A stretch of 64,000 bases of DNA, from contig NZ_JBHUNX010000001.1 of NCBI RefSeq assembly GCF_042685645.1, forward strand, positions 3,286,001 to 3,350,000, given 5' to 3'. The stretch comes from Salininema proteolyticum. GTDB taxonomy: Bacteria > Actinomycetota > Actinomycetes > Mycobacteriales > Micromonosporaceae. Below the pieces are notes generated by a model that did not search any database, had not been told where the DNA came from, and worked only from the letters and a program-made list of their open reading frames with translations. Position numbers and translations under genes: made by a program. This document shows, piece by piece, positions 42,576 through 52,493 of this stretch (positions are counted from its first letter, which is position 1; every line of letters begins with the position of its first letter).

Positions 42576-42656
42576 TCGCGCTATCCTCCCTTCCCGGTCC
42601 CTTTTTCCGGCCCAGAAACATACTCAGTATCTATCCGCACTCGCCGGCGCCCGTCT

Positions 42657-42681
42657 TTGCAAGATCTTGCAATATTTGCAA
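42657..42681. promoter_or_regulatory. MalR-like operator of the amylopullulanase gene
   Basis: TTGCAAGATCTTGCAA (42657-42672) is a perfect 16-bp palindrome, followed by a third half-site TTGCAA (42676-42681) that is also the -35 box. LacI-type maltose regulators (MalR/Reg1) in Streptomyces bind CTTGCAG-type repeats before amylase genes, so this is very likely a maltose-responsive repression site. Confidence 0.8.
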
Positions 42682-42704
42682 TCTCCTTCATGTTGTGTTA
42701 ATTT
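42676..42704 (+). promoter_or_regulatory. Amylopullulanase promoter
   Basis: TTGCAA (42676-42681) and TAATTT (42699-42704) are spaced 17 bp apart. The -35 box is part of the MalR-like repeat, so a bound repressor would block the polymerase. Confidence 0.7.
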
Positions 42705-42751
42705 CCTGCACACACCCTGCCCGCGTTTCCCACCCCGGAGAGGAGTACGCA

Positions 42752-45700
42752 ATGCGGCGTACTGGAAGCTATACGGCGGGAGCCCTGGCCATCGGGGCCG
42801 TGCTCGCAGGATGCACGGCACCCGGCGGCGGGCCTCCCGACCAGACCACCCCGTCCGGCGACACCGTCTGGGCCGCCGAGCCGGACGACGGCGAACTCGC
42901 CCGGCTCGCCGCCCGCGAGAAGCACCCCGCCGAACAGTTCTACTTCGTCCTCACCGACCGCTTCGCCGACGCCGACCCCGGCAACAACACCGGCGGCATC
43001 GACGGGGGCCCGCTCGACCACGGCCACGACCCGACCGGTGAGGCCTTCTACCACGGCGGCGACCTCCAGGGCGTGGAGGAGAACCTCGACTACATCGAGG
43101 GCCTCGGCACCACCGCCCTGTGGTTGACGCCCGTCGTGGTCAACGCGCCGGTCCAGTCCTCGGAGGAGTGGACCGGGGCCGGCTACCACGGCTACTGGGG
43201 CCTCGACTTCCTCGACGTCGACCCGCACCTGGGGACCAAAGAGGACCTCTCGTCCCTCATCGGCGCCGCCCACGAGCGCGACATGAAGGTCTACCTGGAC
43301 ATCGTCGTCAACCACACCGCCGACGTCATCCAGTACGCGGAGGACGGGAACGGCTACGTGTCCAAGGAGGACTCGCCCTACACCGACACCGACGGCAACG
43401 CCTTCGACGACGCCGCCTACGCCTCCGGAGACGGGTTCCCCGAAGTGGACGGATCCTCGTTCCCCCACACCCCCGAGATCCCCGAGGGGAGGGAGGACGC
43501 GAAGAACCCCGACTGGCTCAACGACACGGCGAACTACCACAACCGGGGCGACTCCACCTGGGCCGGCGAGTCGGTCACCTACGGCGACTTCGCCGGCCTC
43601 GACGGACTGTGGACGGAGAGGCCCGAGGTCGTGGACGGCTGGGTCGACGTCTACTCGCAGTGGATCGCGGACATGCGCGTCGACGGATTCCGCATCGACA
43701 CGGTCAAGCACGTCAACATGGAGTTCTGGCCGCGGTTCGTCGACGGCGTGAAGACCCGGGCCGAGCGGGAGGGCGTCGACTTCTTCGCCTTCGGCGAGGT
43801 CTACTCCGGCGACCCCTCCGAGACGAGCCCCTACGTCCGGCAGGGGAAGCTCGACGCCACACTGGACTTCGGATTCCAGGGCGCCGCCTCGTCCTTCGCC
43901 TCCGGCGGAGCACCCGGCGCCATGGCCGACCTGGCCGCACAGGACTACCTCTACACCGCGCGCGGCACCGACGCCTACTCCCTCCCGACGTTCCTGTCCA
44001 ACCACGACATGGGCCGTATCGGCCGCGGGATCACCGAGAAGCACCCGGAGGGCGAGTGGCTCGACCGGATGGTCCTCGCCCACCAGGCCATGTTCCTCAC
44101 GCGCGGCCAGCCGGTCGTCTACTACGGCGACGAGCAGGGATTCGTCGGCCACGGAGGCGACGACGCCTCCCGGCAGTCCCTCTTCGCCTCCGAGGTGCCC
44201 GAGTGGCAGGACCTGCCGGTGATCGGCACCGACAAGGGCCACGGCGAGGACCACTACGACACCGGACACCCGCTCTACCAGGCGATCGCCGAGCTGGGCG
44301 CGCTCCGCAAGGACCACCCCGCGCTCGCCGACGGCGTCAAGACCGTGCGGGCCGTGTCGGACAACGCCTTCGCGATCACCGCACGCGACCCGGAGACCGG
44401 CGAGGAGTACCTCGCCGTCCTGTCCAACGCGGTGGATCCGAGTTCGGTCACGGTCCCGACCGGGGCCTCCTCCCTCGAACCGGTCTACGGCGAGGGAACG
44501 GCCGCCGTCGCGGACGGCGAGGCGACCGTCGAGGTGGACGGACTGTCCGCCGCGGTCTTCCGCTCCGGCGAGGGCGCCCCGACCGGGGAGGCCCCCGAGA
44601 TCGGGCTGGACGTCCCCGATGAGTCGGCCACCACCGCTTCCTTCCGCGCGAACGTCCAGGGCGACCCGCTCGCCCAGGTCGTCTTCGCCGCCACTGTGGA
44701 CGGATCGAACTGGTTCCACCTCGGCACGTCGCGCGGCCCCGACCACGCCGTGGCGCTGGACCTCGAGGGTCTGGCCGGGGCGACGGAGATCGAGGTCAAG
44801 GCCGTCGCTGTCGACCGCGACGGCCGGACCGCCTCCGCGAAGGGGACGACGACCGTCGCCACCCCGGACGAGTCGGGCTCGGCACCGGGCTGGGCAACGA
44901 TCCACTTCGACGGGGACGCCGACGAGTACGGCGTCTACGCCTGGGGCGACGTCGACGAGCGGTCCAGCACGACCTGGCCGGAGAGCAACCCGTTCTGGGG
45001 CGAGTCCGAGTGGGGCTCCTTCGCTTCGATCAAGCTCGCGCCCGACGCCGCCAATGTGGGATTCCTGGTCATCGACTCCGAGGGGAACAAGCTGGTCGAG
45101 AGCGACCGCGAGTTCGACCCGTCGGTGAACGACGAGATATGGCTGGAGGCCGGATCCGAGGAAGTCCATACCTCATTGGCCGAGGCGCGGGGCCACGTCA
45201 GGGTCCGCTACCCCGAACCCGACTGGGACCTGCACGTCTGGGGCAGCGCCGCCGCCGAAGAGACCCCCTGGGAAGAACCCCTGCAGCCCAGCGGGACCGA
45301 CTCCTGGGGCGCCTACTGGGACGTGCCCGTCCAGGACGTGAACGGGGAGCTCGGCCTGATCGTCCACAAGGGCGACGACCGCGCCCACCCCGAGGACATC
45401 CTGGTCGAGCCCGCCCGCGTCGGCGACCTGTGGGTTACGCCCGAGGGCGCGCACGACTCCCGGGCGGCCGCCGATAACGAAGCGGTCCTGCACTACCGCC
45501 GCGACGGAGGCGACTACGAGGACTGGAAGGCCCACGTCTGGGCCGGGGCGGAGACCCCGACCGACTGGGACGGCGGGATCGAGCCCGACCGCACCGACCG
45601 GTTCGGCGCCGTCTACTCTGTCCCGCTGGAAGAGGGCGCGGAGGCGCTCTCCTACGTGCTCCACCGGGGCGACGAGAAGGACCTGCCCGATGACCAGCTG

Positions 45701-48346
45701 CTGGACACGGCAGAATTCGGCAATGAGGTCTGGATCGTCGAGAGCACGCCCGGCTACGTGCGGCCCGGTTCGGGCGCGGTGGAACCGGGCGAGAACCCGG
45801 ACCTGTCCAAGAGCCGGGCGCACTGGCTCAGCGAGGACACCGTGGCCCTGCCCCGCACCGAGACCGACGGAAAAGCGCACCGGCTCCTGTCGAGCGCCGA
45901 CGGCGGCCTCGCGATCGAGGACGGTGCCGTGGTCGGCGACTTCTCCTCGGTCCCGCTGACGCCGGTCGGCGGACTGCCCGAACACCTGAGGAAGGCGAAC
46001 CCGCACCTGTGGGACTACTCGGCGTTCCGCGTGGACACCGAGAACGCCGGGGAGCTCCTGCGCACTCAATTGGCGGTCGTCGAGGAGAGGCACGACGGGA
46101 CCCTGCTGAACGCCACCGGCGTCCAGATTCCCGGAGTATTGGACGACCTCTATGCCGCGCCGGCAGCCGACGAACCGCTGGGCCTCACCTGGAAGGGCAA
46201 GAAGCCCCGGCTGAGCGTGTGGGCGCCGACCGCCACGTCCGTCCACTTGGAACTGTTCGACGCGCCCGACGGCGAACCGAGCGACCACGAGATGGAGTAC
46301 GACTCCGGGACCGGCGTCTGGAGCGTCAAGGGCGCCAAGGACTGGGACCGGAAGTACTACCGGTACCGGGTCTCCGCCTGGCAGCCGGCCACCGGGGCCT
46401 TCGAGACCGCCTCGGTCACCGACCCTTACTCGGTCTCGCTGGCGGCCGACTCGACGCACAGCCAGATCGTCGACCTGGACGACGCCGACCTCAAGCCGGA
46501 GGGCTGGGACGGCTATGAGAAGCCGGCGGCGGCCGCCCTGGAGGAGGCCCAGATCTGGGAGGTGCAGGTCCGCGACTTCTCCGTCGCCGACCCCACCGTG
46601 CCGGAGGAGCTGCGGGGCACCTACATGGCCTTCGCCGAAGAGGACTCGGCTTCCGTCCGGCACCTGGAGGAGCTGGCCGACGCGGGAATGACGCACGTCC
46701 ATCTGCAGCCGACCTTCGACTTCGCCACCGTGCCGGAGACCGGTGCGGCACAGCCGGACTGCGACCTGCCCTCCCACGGCGGCGCGTCGGAGGAGCAGCA
46801 GCAGTGCGTGGGCGAGGTCCGCGCCGACGACGCCTACAACTGGGGCTACGACCCGCACCACTTCAACACCCCGGAGGGCTCCTACGCCACCGATCCGCAC
46901 GGGGCGCGGCGAATCCGCGAGTACCGCGAGATGGTGAAGGCGCTCAACGACCTCGGTCTGCGAGTCGTCGTCGACGTGGTGTACAACCACACCTCCGCCT
47001 CGGGGGCCGGCGAGAAGTCGGTCTTCGACAGGATCGTCCCCGGCTACTACCACCGGCTCGACGCCGACGGGAACGTGGAGACGTCGACCTGCTGCCAGAA
47101 CACGGCGCCCGAGCACGCCATGATGGACCGCTTCATCGCCGACTCGGCCGAGCTGTGGGCCCGCGAGTACAAGGTCGACGGGCTGCGCTTCGACCTCATG
47201 GGGCACCACCCGAAGGCGAACCTCCTGCGTGTTCAAGAGGCGGTCGCGGCCGTCGACCCGGACGTCGTCCTCTACGGCGAGGGATGGAACTTCGGCGAGG
47301 TCGCCGACGGGGCCCGCTTCGAGCAGGCGTCCCAGACGACCATGGCCGGCACCGGGATCGCCACCTTCAACGACCGGCTGCGCGACGGCGCCCGCGGGGG
47401 CGGACCGTTCGACGACGACCCGACCCACCAGGGCTGGGGCACCGGCCAGGGCGACGGGGCCGGGCACAACGCCGACCTCGTCAAGATCGGCCTGGTCGGC
47501 AACCTCGCGGCCTACGAGATGCTCGACCACGAGGGGCGGTCCGTGCGGGGCGACGAGATCGACTACAACGGCTCGCCCGCCGGGTACGCCGAGCAGCCGG
47601 GGGACGTCGTCAACTACGTCGACGCCCACGACAACGAGATCCTGTTCGACGCGCTGGCCTACAAGCTGGACGCCTCCGCCTCCGGGACCGACCGGGCGCG
47701 GGCCCAGGTGCTGAACCTGTCGACCACGGTATTCAACCAGGGCGCCGGCCTGGTGACTGCCGGGAGCGAGCTGATGCGGTCGAAGTCGCTGGACCGCGAC
47801 TCGTACGACTCCGGCGACTGGTTCAACGCCATCCGCTGGCAGTGTTCCGCCGGCGCGAACGCCGAAGGCTTCGGCGACAGCGCGAACGGGTTCCCCGCCG
47901 GGATGCCGCCGCGGTGGACCAGCGAGCACCACTGGGACTACGCGGCGGACACGCTCGCCGCCGTGGAGGCCCCCGACTGCGACGACGTGCTGCTGGCCAA
48001 GGAGAAGTACCTGGAACTGCTGCGGATCGCCTCGTCCACCAAGGCGTTCAGCCTCGGCGACGCCGACGAGGTCCGCGAGCGCGTGTCCTTCCACGAGGCG
48101 GAGGGGCGTCCCGGTGTGATCGCCATGGAGGTCGACCTGTCGGGACTGGGAGAGGAGCACGAGTCGATGGTGGTCGTGTTCAACAACGGCGGAGAGGACC
48201 TCCACGCCGCCGTGGACGGGCTCGACTCGGACTACGAGCTGCACCCGGTGCTGCGGGAGTCGTTCGACGAGCCGATGCGGGACGCCGAGCTCTCCGGTGG
48301 AACGGTCTCCGTTCCGGCCTGGGGGACCGCGGTGTTCACCTCCTGA
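42752..48346 (+). CDS. Secreted lipoprotein alpha-amylase/pullulanase (amylopullulanase)
   Basis: A 1864-residue bifunctional starch-degrading lipoprotein with lipobox LAGC near residue 20. First GH13 catalytic domain about 55-600: DIVVNHTAD, nucleophile Asp in DGFRIDTVKH (near 315), acid Glu in FGEVYSG, SNHDMG. Then three pullulanase-type carbohydrate-binding modules (CBM41/PUD) start near 713, 816 and 910. A second half holds a CBM48-like module (about 1145-1235) and a pullulanase GH13 domain: VVDVVYNHTS (1404), DGLRFDLMGHHPK (1475), YGEGWNFG (1507), VDAHDNEI (1622). It would cut alpha-1,4 and alpha-1,6 bonds outside the cell. ATG follows GAGAGGAG. Confidence 0.93.
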   Translation: MRRTGSYTAGALAIGAVLAGCTAPGGGPPDQTTPSGDTVWAAEPDDGELARLAAREKHPAEQFYFVLTDRFADADPGNNTGGIDGGPLDHGHDPTGEAFYHGGDLQGVEENLDYIEGLGTTALWLTPVVVNAPVQSSEEWTGAGYHGYWGLDFLDVDPHLGTKEDLSSLIGAAHERDMKVYLDIVVNHTADVIQYAEDGNGYVSKEDSPYTDTDGNAFDDAAYASGDGFPEVDGSSFPHTPEIPEGREDAKNPDWLNDTANYHNRGDSTWAGESVTYGDFAGLDGLWTERPEVVDGWVDVYSQWIADMRVDGFRIDTVKHVNMEFWPRFVDGVKTRAEREGVDFFAFGEVYSGDPSETSPYVRQGKLDATLDFGFQGAASSFASGGAPGAMADLAAQDYLYTARGTDAYSLPTFLSNHDMGRIGRGITEKHPEGEWLDRMVLAHQAMFLTRGQPVVYYGDEQGFVGHGGDDASRQSLFASEVPEWQDLPVIGTDKGHGEDHYDTGHPLYQAIAELGALRKDHPALADGVKTVRAVSDNAFAITARDPETGEEYLAVLSNAVDPSSVTVPTGASSLEPVYGEGTAAVADGEATVEVDGLSAAVFRSGEGAPTGEAPEIGLDVPDESATTASFRANVQGDPLAQVVFAATVDGSNWFHLGTSRGPDHAVALDLEGLAGATEIEVKAVAVDRDGRTASAKGTTTVATPDESGSAPGWATIHFDGDADEYGVYAWGDVDERSSTTWPESNPFWGESEWGSFASIKLAPDAANVGFLVIDSEGNKLVESDREFDPSVNDEIWLEAGSEEVHTSLAEARGHVRVRYPEPDWDLHVWGSAAAEETPWEEPLQPSGTDSWGAYWDVPVQDVNGELGLIVHKGDDRAHPEDILVEPARVGDLWVTPEGAHDSRAAADNEAVLHYRRDGGDYEDWKAHVWAGAETPTDWDGGIEPDRTDRFGAVYSVPLEEGAEALSYVLHRGDEKDLPDDQLLDTAEFGNEVWIVESTPGYVRPGSGAVEPGENPDLSKSRAHWLSEDTVALPRTETDGKAHRLLSSADGGLAIEDGAVVGDFSSVPLTPVGGLPEHLRKANPHLWDYSAFRVDTENAGELLRTQLAVVEERHDGTLLNATGVQIPGVLDDLYAAPAADEPLGLTWKGKKPRLSVWAPTATSVHLELFDAPDGEPSDHEMEYDSGTGVWSVKGAKDWDRKYYRYRVSAWQPATGAFETASVTDPYSVSLAADSTHSQIVDLDDADLKPEGWDGYEKPAAAALEEAQIWEVQVRDFSVADPTVPEELRGTYMAFAEEDSASVRHLEELADAGMTHVHLQPTFDFATVPETGAAQPDCDLPSHGGASEEQQQCVGEVRADDAYNWGYDPHHFNTPEGSYATDPHGARRIREYREMVKALNDLGLRVVVDVVYNHTSASGAGEKSVFDRIVPGYYHRLDADGNVETSTCCQNTAPEHAMMDRFIADSAELWAREYKVDGLRFDLMGHHPKANLLRVQEAVAAVDPDVVLYGEGWNFGEVADGARFEQASQTTMAGTGIATFNDRLRDGARGGGPFDDDPTHQGWGTGQGDGAGHNADLVKIGLVGNLAAYEMLDHEGRSVRGDEIDYNGSPAGYAEQPGDVVNYVDAHDNEILFDALAYKLDASASGTDRARAQVLNLSTTVFNQGAGLVTAGSELMRSKSLDRDSYDSGDWFNAIRWQCSAGANAEGFGDSANGFPAGMPPRWTSEHHWDYAADTLAAVEAPDCDDVLLAKEKYLELLRIASSTKAFSLGDADEVRERVSFHEAEGRPGVIAMEVDLSGLGEEHESMVVVFNNGGEDLHAAVDGLDSDYELHPVLRESFDEPMRDAELSGGTVSVPAWGTAVFTS

Positions 48347-48367
48347 ATAATCCGGTGAGGGCCTAAG

Positions 48368-48415
48368 ACGTCCCGGTGCGGGCGCAACGGATCCGTTGTG
48401 TCCGCACCGGGACGT
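48368..48415 (+). terminator. Amylopullulanase terminator
   Basis: Outer arms ACGTCCCGGTGCGG and CCGCACCGGGACGT are perfectly paired, with an inner CAACGGATCCGTTG palindrome, followed by TTTCTC. It begins 22 bp after the stop. Confidence 0.85.
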
Positions 48416-48602
48416 TTCTCGTCCTGAATGCGTGCACCTGCCGAGCTTCTCGATCTCGGCCCCGGGCGCTCCTGCGTACGCCGGTTCCGCGTCCGGGCCC
48501 CTGCCGGTGTTCCGGGATGTCAGCCGAACTCCCATCAAAGTGATCTACTTCATAGTAAAGAGTAGGGTCAAGGGTGGACGCCACTTTTGGGAAGGACTCT
48601 CC

Positions 48603-51600
48603 ATGTCCCGCTACAGCGACTCTCTGACCTCGTCGGCCGCCGACCTGACGCTCTCCGAGGTCCTCCGCCGACCGGTCGACGTCCTTCTCGGCGTCGGGGT
48701 CGACGCCGCCACCGCCCTCGCCGACATCAACATCACCAGCGTCTTCGACCTGGGATCGTCCTCTCTGTTCGCCCAGGCCGCCACGGCCGCGAGCGCCTCC
48801 CGCACTCCGGTGGAGCTGATCGCCGCCGACATCCTCTCCGACTCCGCCGCCCTCACCCCGCTCGAAGAGGTCCCCGACCTGGATGTCACGTCGCTGCGCG
48901 GGCTCGGCCTCACCACCGGCGCGCGCGTCAAGGAGGCCCTCCACGTCCAGACCATCCGCGACCTCGCCCACTGGCCTCCCCGGCGCCTGGCCCACGACAT
49001 GGTCACCGAGGCGCTCGGCACGGACCTGGGCGACGTCGAGGAACGCCAGGCCGAGGAACTGCGCCCCCGGTTCGGTGAGTACCCGACCGAGCGCGTCTAC
49101 TACGACACGCTGTTCATGCTCGGAACCGTCGACGAGGACCGCGCCAGGAAGGCGAGCAGCGAGTCCCTCGGCCAGGAAATCCGCGATCGCACTCCCGTGT
49201 CCAGGGCCGTCGACCTGGGCGACCTCGCCGGGTCCGGCGACGTGGGGTTCGAGACGCCCGCCGTGGGCGTCCTCGCCGACTACTCCCAGTCCTGGTTCGC
49301 CCAGGGCATCACGCTCGGCCACATGATCCACTCCCTCGCGCTCGCTCCGGGCGAGGCCACCCGCGTGGCCGTGGTCGACTGGTCGCGGCGCACCCGGGCC
49401 ACCGCTGCGGAGACCGTCGAAGAGGCCGAGCAGCTCGACAGCTCGCAGACCCACGCCCGCTCCATCAGCGAGGTCCAGAACGCCGTGGCCAACGAGATGC
49501 AGTCGGGAGGGTCGATCACCACCGGCTGGGCCGAGTCGTCGAGCAAGGCCAAGGGGTTCGCCGGGAGCGTGGGCGGCGGAGTCGCCGGCATGTTCAAGGG
49601 CGTCTCGGGCGTCCTCGGCTTCGGCCTGGGCGGCTCGAAGTCCTCGCAGCAGTCCACAACCTCGTCCCGCGCGACGAGTACGTCCTGGTCGGTCGGATCG
49701 CGCGAAGTCATGGCGGAGATGACGCAGCGGGTCAACGACCGCACCGAACAGCACTCCACCTCGGTGCGCAACCGGCGTGCCACGGCCGTCCGGGAAGTCT
49801 CCCAGGCCGAGCACGAAGAGGTGAGCACGCGAGTGGTCGCCAACTACAACCACATGCACGCCCTCACCGTCCAGTACTACGAGGTCGTCCAGATCTACCG
49901 GGTGGCCGTCGAGCTCAACCGCCTCACCCGGGTCCTGTTCCTCCCGTTCAAGCCCCTGGACTTCACCTCGGACAAGGGGATGGACCTGGTGGCCCGATTC
50001 CGCGCCCAGCTCATGGAGGCGGCGCTGAACGTCCGTGCCGCCGGGCTGCTCCAGGACCCCGCCGGCACGGTGACCGTGCGCGAGGCGAGGCGCTTTCACC
50101 GGCCCCTCTCGGTCGCCGACGACATACTCTTCCACCAGCAGGGGGACGTCTTCACCGAAGCCAGCGGCTCGGTCGTGGCCTCACCCGCCGCCGGAGCGAG
50201 CGCCGCCGCCTCCGAGACCGGCACCGGGATCATCGGGCCGCTCTCCTTGCCCACCGTCGTCAGGCCCGGCTCGGTCGTCGCCGAGATTCCCGGCGACGCC
50301 CGGCTGGTCTCCCTCAGCTTCGAGTCGGTGGGCATCGACAAGGTCCACATAGACCGTCCCGGGAGCGACAGTTCGAAGGACACCTTTCCCCTTGCCGACG
50401 GCACCGACCAGATCGATTTCACCCAACCGGTGTTCCTCCGCCAGATCGAGAAGATCCGCGTCGCCCGCGACGACGGCGACCAGAAACGCGGTTCGATGAC
50501 GCTGACCTTCGAGGTCGGCGGACGGCTCGCCAGCGCGGTGGTCAATCTGGACCTGACCGACTCGCGGAGGATGCAGCGGGCGGCCTATCTGGAGTCCGAC
50601 ACCTCCGACCGCCGCGACGAACTGCTCACCCACCTGCAGAGCAACCGGGGCTACTACACCGAGGCGGTCTTCTCCCGCCTCGACTCGGCGTCGCTGGTGC
50701 AGTTGCTGGCCGGACACGAATGGGACGGCGAGCCGCTGGTCGACCAGATCGAGCCCACCCCGGTGGCCGTGGCGGGCAACTACCTCGTCCTGCGGGCCCC
50801 CGCCCGGGAGTCCGATACCTCAGGGCTCGGCGACGACCGGACCTGGGGCGAGGTGCTCGACGACCTGTTCGACCGCAGCCGGGGCAAGTCCCTGCCCAAG
50901 CAGCAGAACGACCGACTGGTGCCCATCCCGACCGGAGGCGTCTTCGCCGAGGCCGTCCTGGGCCGGTCCAACTCCGCCGAGAAGCTCGACATCACCCGCT
51001 TCTGGAACTGGCAGGACTCGCCGATCCCGTTGGAGCCGCCGGACATCACCGGCGTCACGCCCGGCTCCAGGGCCCAGGCCGAGGACCTCACTCCGGGACA
51101 GCTGGGCCAGCCCGTGGTGACGATGCAGAACGCCGCGCCCTTGCCCGAGCCGGCCGGGCTCACGGCGGCGCTGGGCGCGCTCGCCAACGGCAGCATGTTC
51201 CGCGACATGAGCGGACTGGCCGGAACCCAGCAGGTCGCGCAGGGGGCGAGCGCGGGCACTCTGTCCGCCGCCACCGAGGCGGGGAAGATCGCGAGCGAGA
51301 ACTTCAAGGCGGCCACCACGCAGGCCACCGAGATGGGCAAGGCCGCCGCCGACCTGTGGAAGGCGAACAAGTCCGCCGGCGGAGGGGGCTCGGACGGGGG
51401 TTCGGGCGGCCTGTCCGGTGCCAGTCCGAGCGTGCAGGGCGCGCACATCAACCAGGGTCGCGACCTGGACGAGCGCGGCATCTCGAACGACCGGGGTCTG
51501 CGGGGTCCGGTGAGGCCCGGTGAGATGCCCGGGGTCGACCCGGGGTTCACCGACTTCCTGGAGCAGGCGAATCTCGTGGGGCCGGGGACCGGGTCGGGCG

Positions 51601-52379
51601 GCTTCTCGAGCGAGCAGGCCTTCTCCGACAGTGCCGTGGGAGCCTCTCCGCAGTTGATCGGCGCGACGGCGGCGGCCCTGGGAGCCGCGTCCCCGGCGGC
51701 GGCCGGCACGGGTGTCCAGGCGTTTCTGCAGAACTCGGCGATCGACGCCGTGGAGGATCTGGTCCTGTTCCTGTTCAGGTTCGAGGCGGACCGGGCGGGC
51801 ATATTGCCGCCGAACGTCCGCTTGATCCCCATGCGCCTGCACGACAACGGCGCCGACTTCGAGCGGACGGACTACTCGGCGTGGACCAACAGCGGCACTG
51901 ATGTGTACGTGAACGTGAGGAAGCTGGTGAGGGACGTGATGCCGGCCGTCGCCAATGGGAACCTGCTCGACGCGATCCAGACGCTCCGGTTCATCGGTGT
52001 CCTGGTGCTGCGCCACGAGTTCAAGCACATCGAGCAGTTCAACCGTCCGGGAGGAGGGCCTCCCGGAACGTTCGAGCAGATGGTGGCGTTCGAGATCGAG
52101 GCCTATTCGGAGGACGTGACGTGGTTGAACATCCCGGCCAACCGCACCTTCTTGTCGAGTTCCTACGGGAAGCCGATGTCGACCATTGACGCCGTGCGCG
52201 ACGGTCTGAACCAGTCGGCCACCGACTTCCAGGGCTTCGAGGACGGTGGCAATGTCGGCGGGGCGCTCAGGGACGAGCTGAAGACCGCGCCGGGGAGATA
52301 CCTGCCGGACAAGGTCCAGGGCAAGTCCGCCTATGCCATCGGCGACCTCTACCGGACAAGTCCGCCGTTCACTCCGTGA
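48603..52379 (+). CDS. Giant 1258-residue protein with C-terminal HEXXH metallopeptidase-like domain, function unknown
   Basis: Not recognised as a named family. Residues 1-160 are helical with repeated helix-hairpin-helix-like turns (LLGVGVDAATALADI, LRGLGLTTGARVKEAL). At 236-290 LAPGEATRVAVVDWSRRTRA leads into a long coiled coil; 318-346 is Gly-rich (GFAGSVGGGVAGMF); 390-455 is a second helical stretch ending VLFLPFKPLDF. About 540-690 looks beta-rich. A Gly/Ser linker (about 925-945) precedes the C-terminal domain with zinc-site motif HEFKH at 1138-1142 and Glu1164/Glu1166 as possible third ligand. No signal peptide or transmembrane anchor. ATG follows GGAAGGA. The modular build with an enzyme-like tail resembles polymorphic toxins, but that is inference. 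Confidence 0.75.
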   Translation: MSRYSDSLTSSAADLTLSEVLRRPVDVLLGVGVDAATALADINITSVFDLGSSSLFAQAATAASASRTPVELIAADILSDSAALTPLEEVPDLDVTSLRGLGLTTGARVKEALHVQTIRDLAHWPPRRLAHDMVTEALGTDLGDVEERQAEELRPRFGEYPTERVYYDTLFMLGTVDEDRARKASSESLGQEIRDRTPVSRAVDLGDLAGSGDVGFETPAVGVLADYSQSWFAQGITLGHMIHSLALAPGEATRVAVVDWSRRTRATAAETVEEAEQLDSSQTHARSISEVQNAVANEMQSGGSITTGWAESSSKAKGFAGSVGGGVAGMFKGVSGVLGFGLGGSKSSQQSTTSSRATSTSWSVGSREVMAEMTQRVNDRTEQHSTSVRNRRATAVREVSQAEHEEVSTRVVANYNHMHALTVQYYEVVQIYRVAVELNRLTRVLFLPFKPLDFTSDKGMDLVARFRAQLMEAALNVRAAGLLQDPAGTVTVREARRFHRPLSVADDILFHQQGDVFTEASGSVVASPAAGASAAASETGTGIIGPLSLPTVVRPGSVVAEIPGDARLVSLSFESVGIDKVHIDRPGSDSSKDTFPLADGTDQIDFTQPVFLRQIEKIRVARDDGDQKRGSMTLTFEVGGRLASAVVNLDLTDSRRMQRAAYLESDTSDRRDELLTHLQSNRGYYTEAVFSRLDSASLVQLLAGHEWDGEPLVDQIEPTPVAVAGNYLVLRAPARESDTSGLGDDRTWGEVLDDLFDRSRGKSLPKQQNDRLVPIPTGGVFAEAVLGRSNSAEKLDITRFWNWQDSPIPLEPPDITGVTPGSRAQAEDLTPGQLGQPVVTMQNAAPLPEPAGLTAALGALANGSMFRDMSGLAGTQQVAQGASAGTLSAATEAGKIASENFKAATTQATEMGKAAADLWKANKSAGGGGSDGGSGGLSGASPSVQGAHINQGRDLDERGISNDRGLRGPVRPGEMPGVDPGFTDFLEQANLVGPGTGSGGFSSEQAFSDSAVGASPQLIGATAAALGAASPAAAGTGVQAFLQNSAIDAVEDLVLFLFRFEADRAGILPPNVRLIPMRLHDNGADFERTDYSAWTNSGTDVYVNVRKLVRDVMPAVANGNLLDAIQTLRFIGVLVLRHEFKHIEQFNRPGGGPPGTFEQMVAFEIEAYSEDVTWLNIPANRTFLSSSYGKPMSTIDAVRDGLNQSATDFQGFEDGGNVGGALRDELKTAPGRYLPDKVQGKSAYAIGDLYRTSPPFTP

Positions 52380-52493
52380 GCCCCGCTCACGGATACGAGC
52401 GAGACTCACGTCCGGCCGCAGTCCGGGATTCCGGCGAGCCACCCGTCCATTCACTGTGGTCCGCTGGAGCGCGACGCGCGCGCAGTCCTCCGT

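Noticed and set aside
48603..52379. Contractile injection system or Tc-toxin cluster around the giant protein
   Set aside because: No tail, sheath, baseplate, AAA remodeller or TcB/TcC-like gene is in the window, so only an isolated toxin-like protein is supported.
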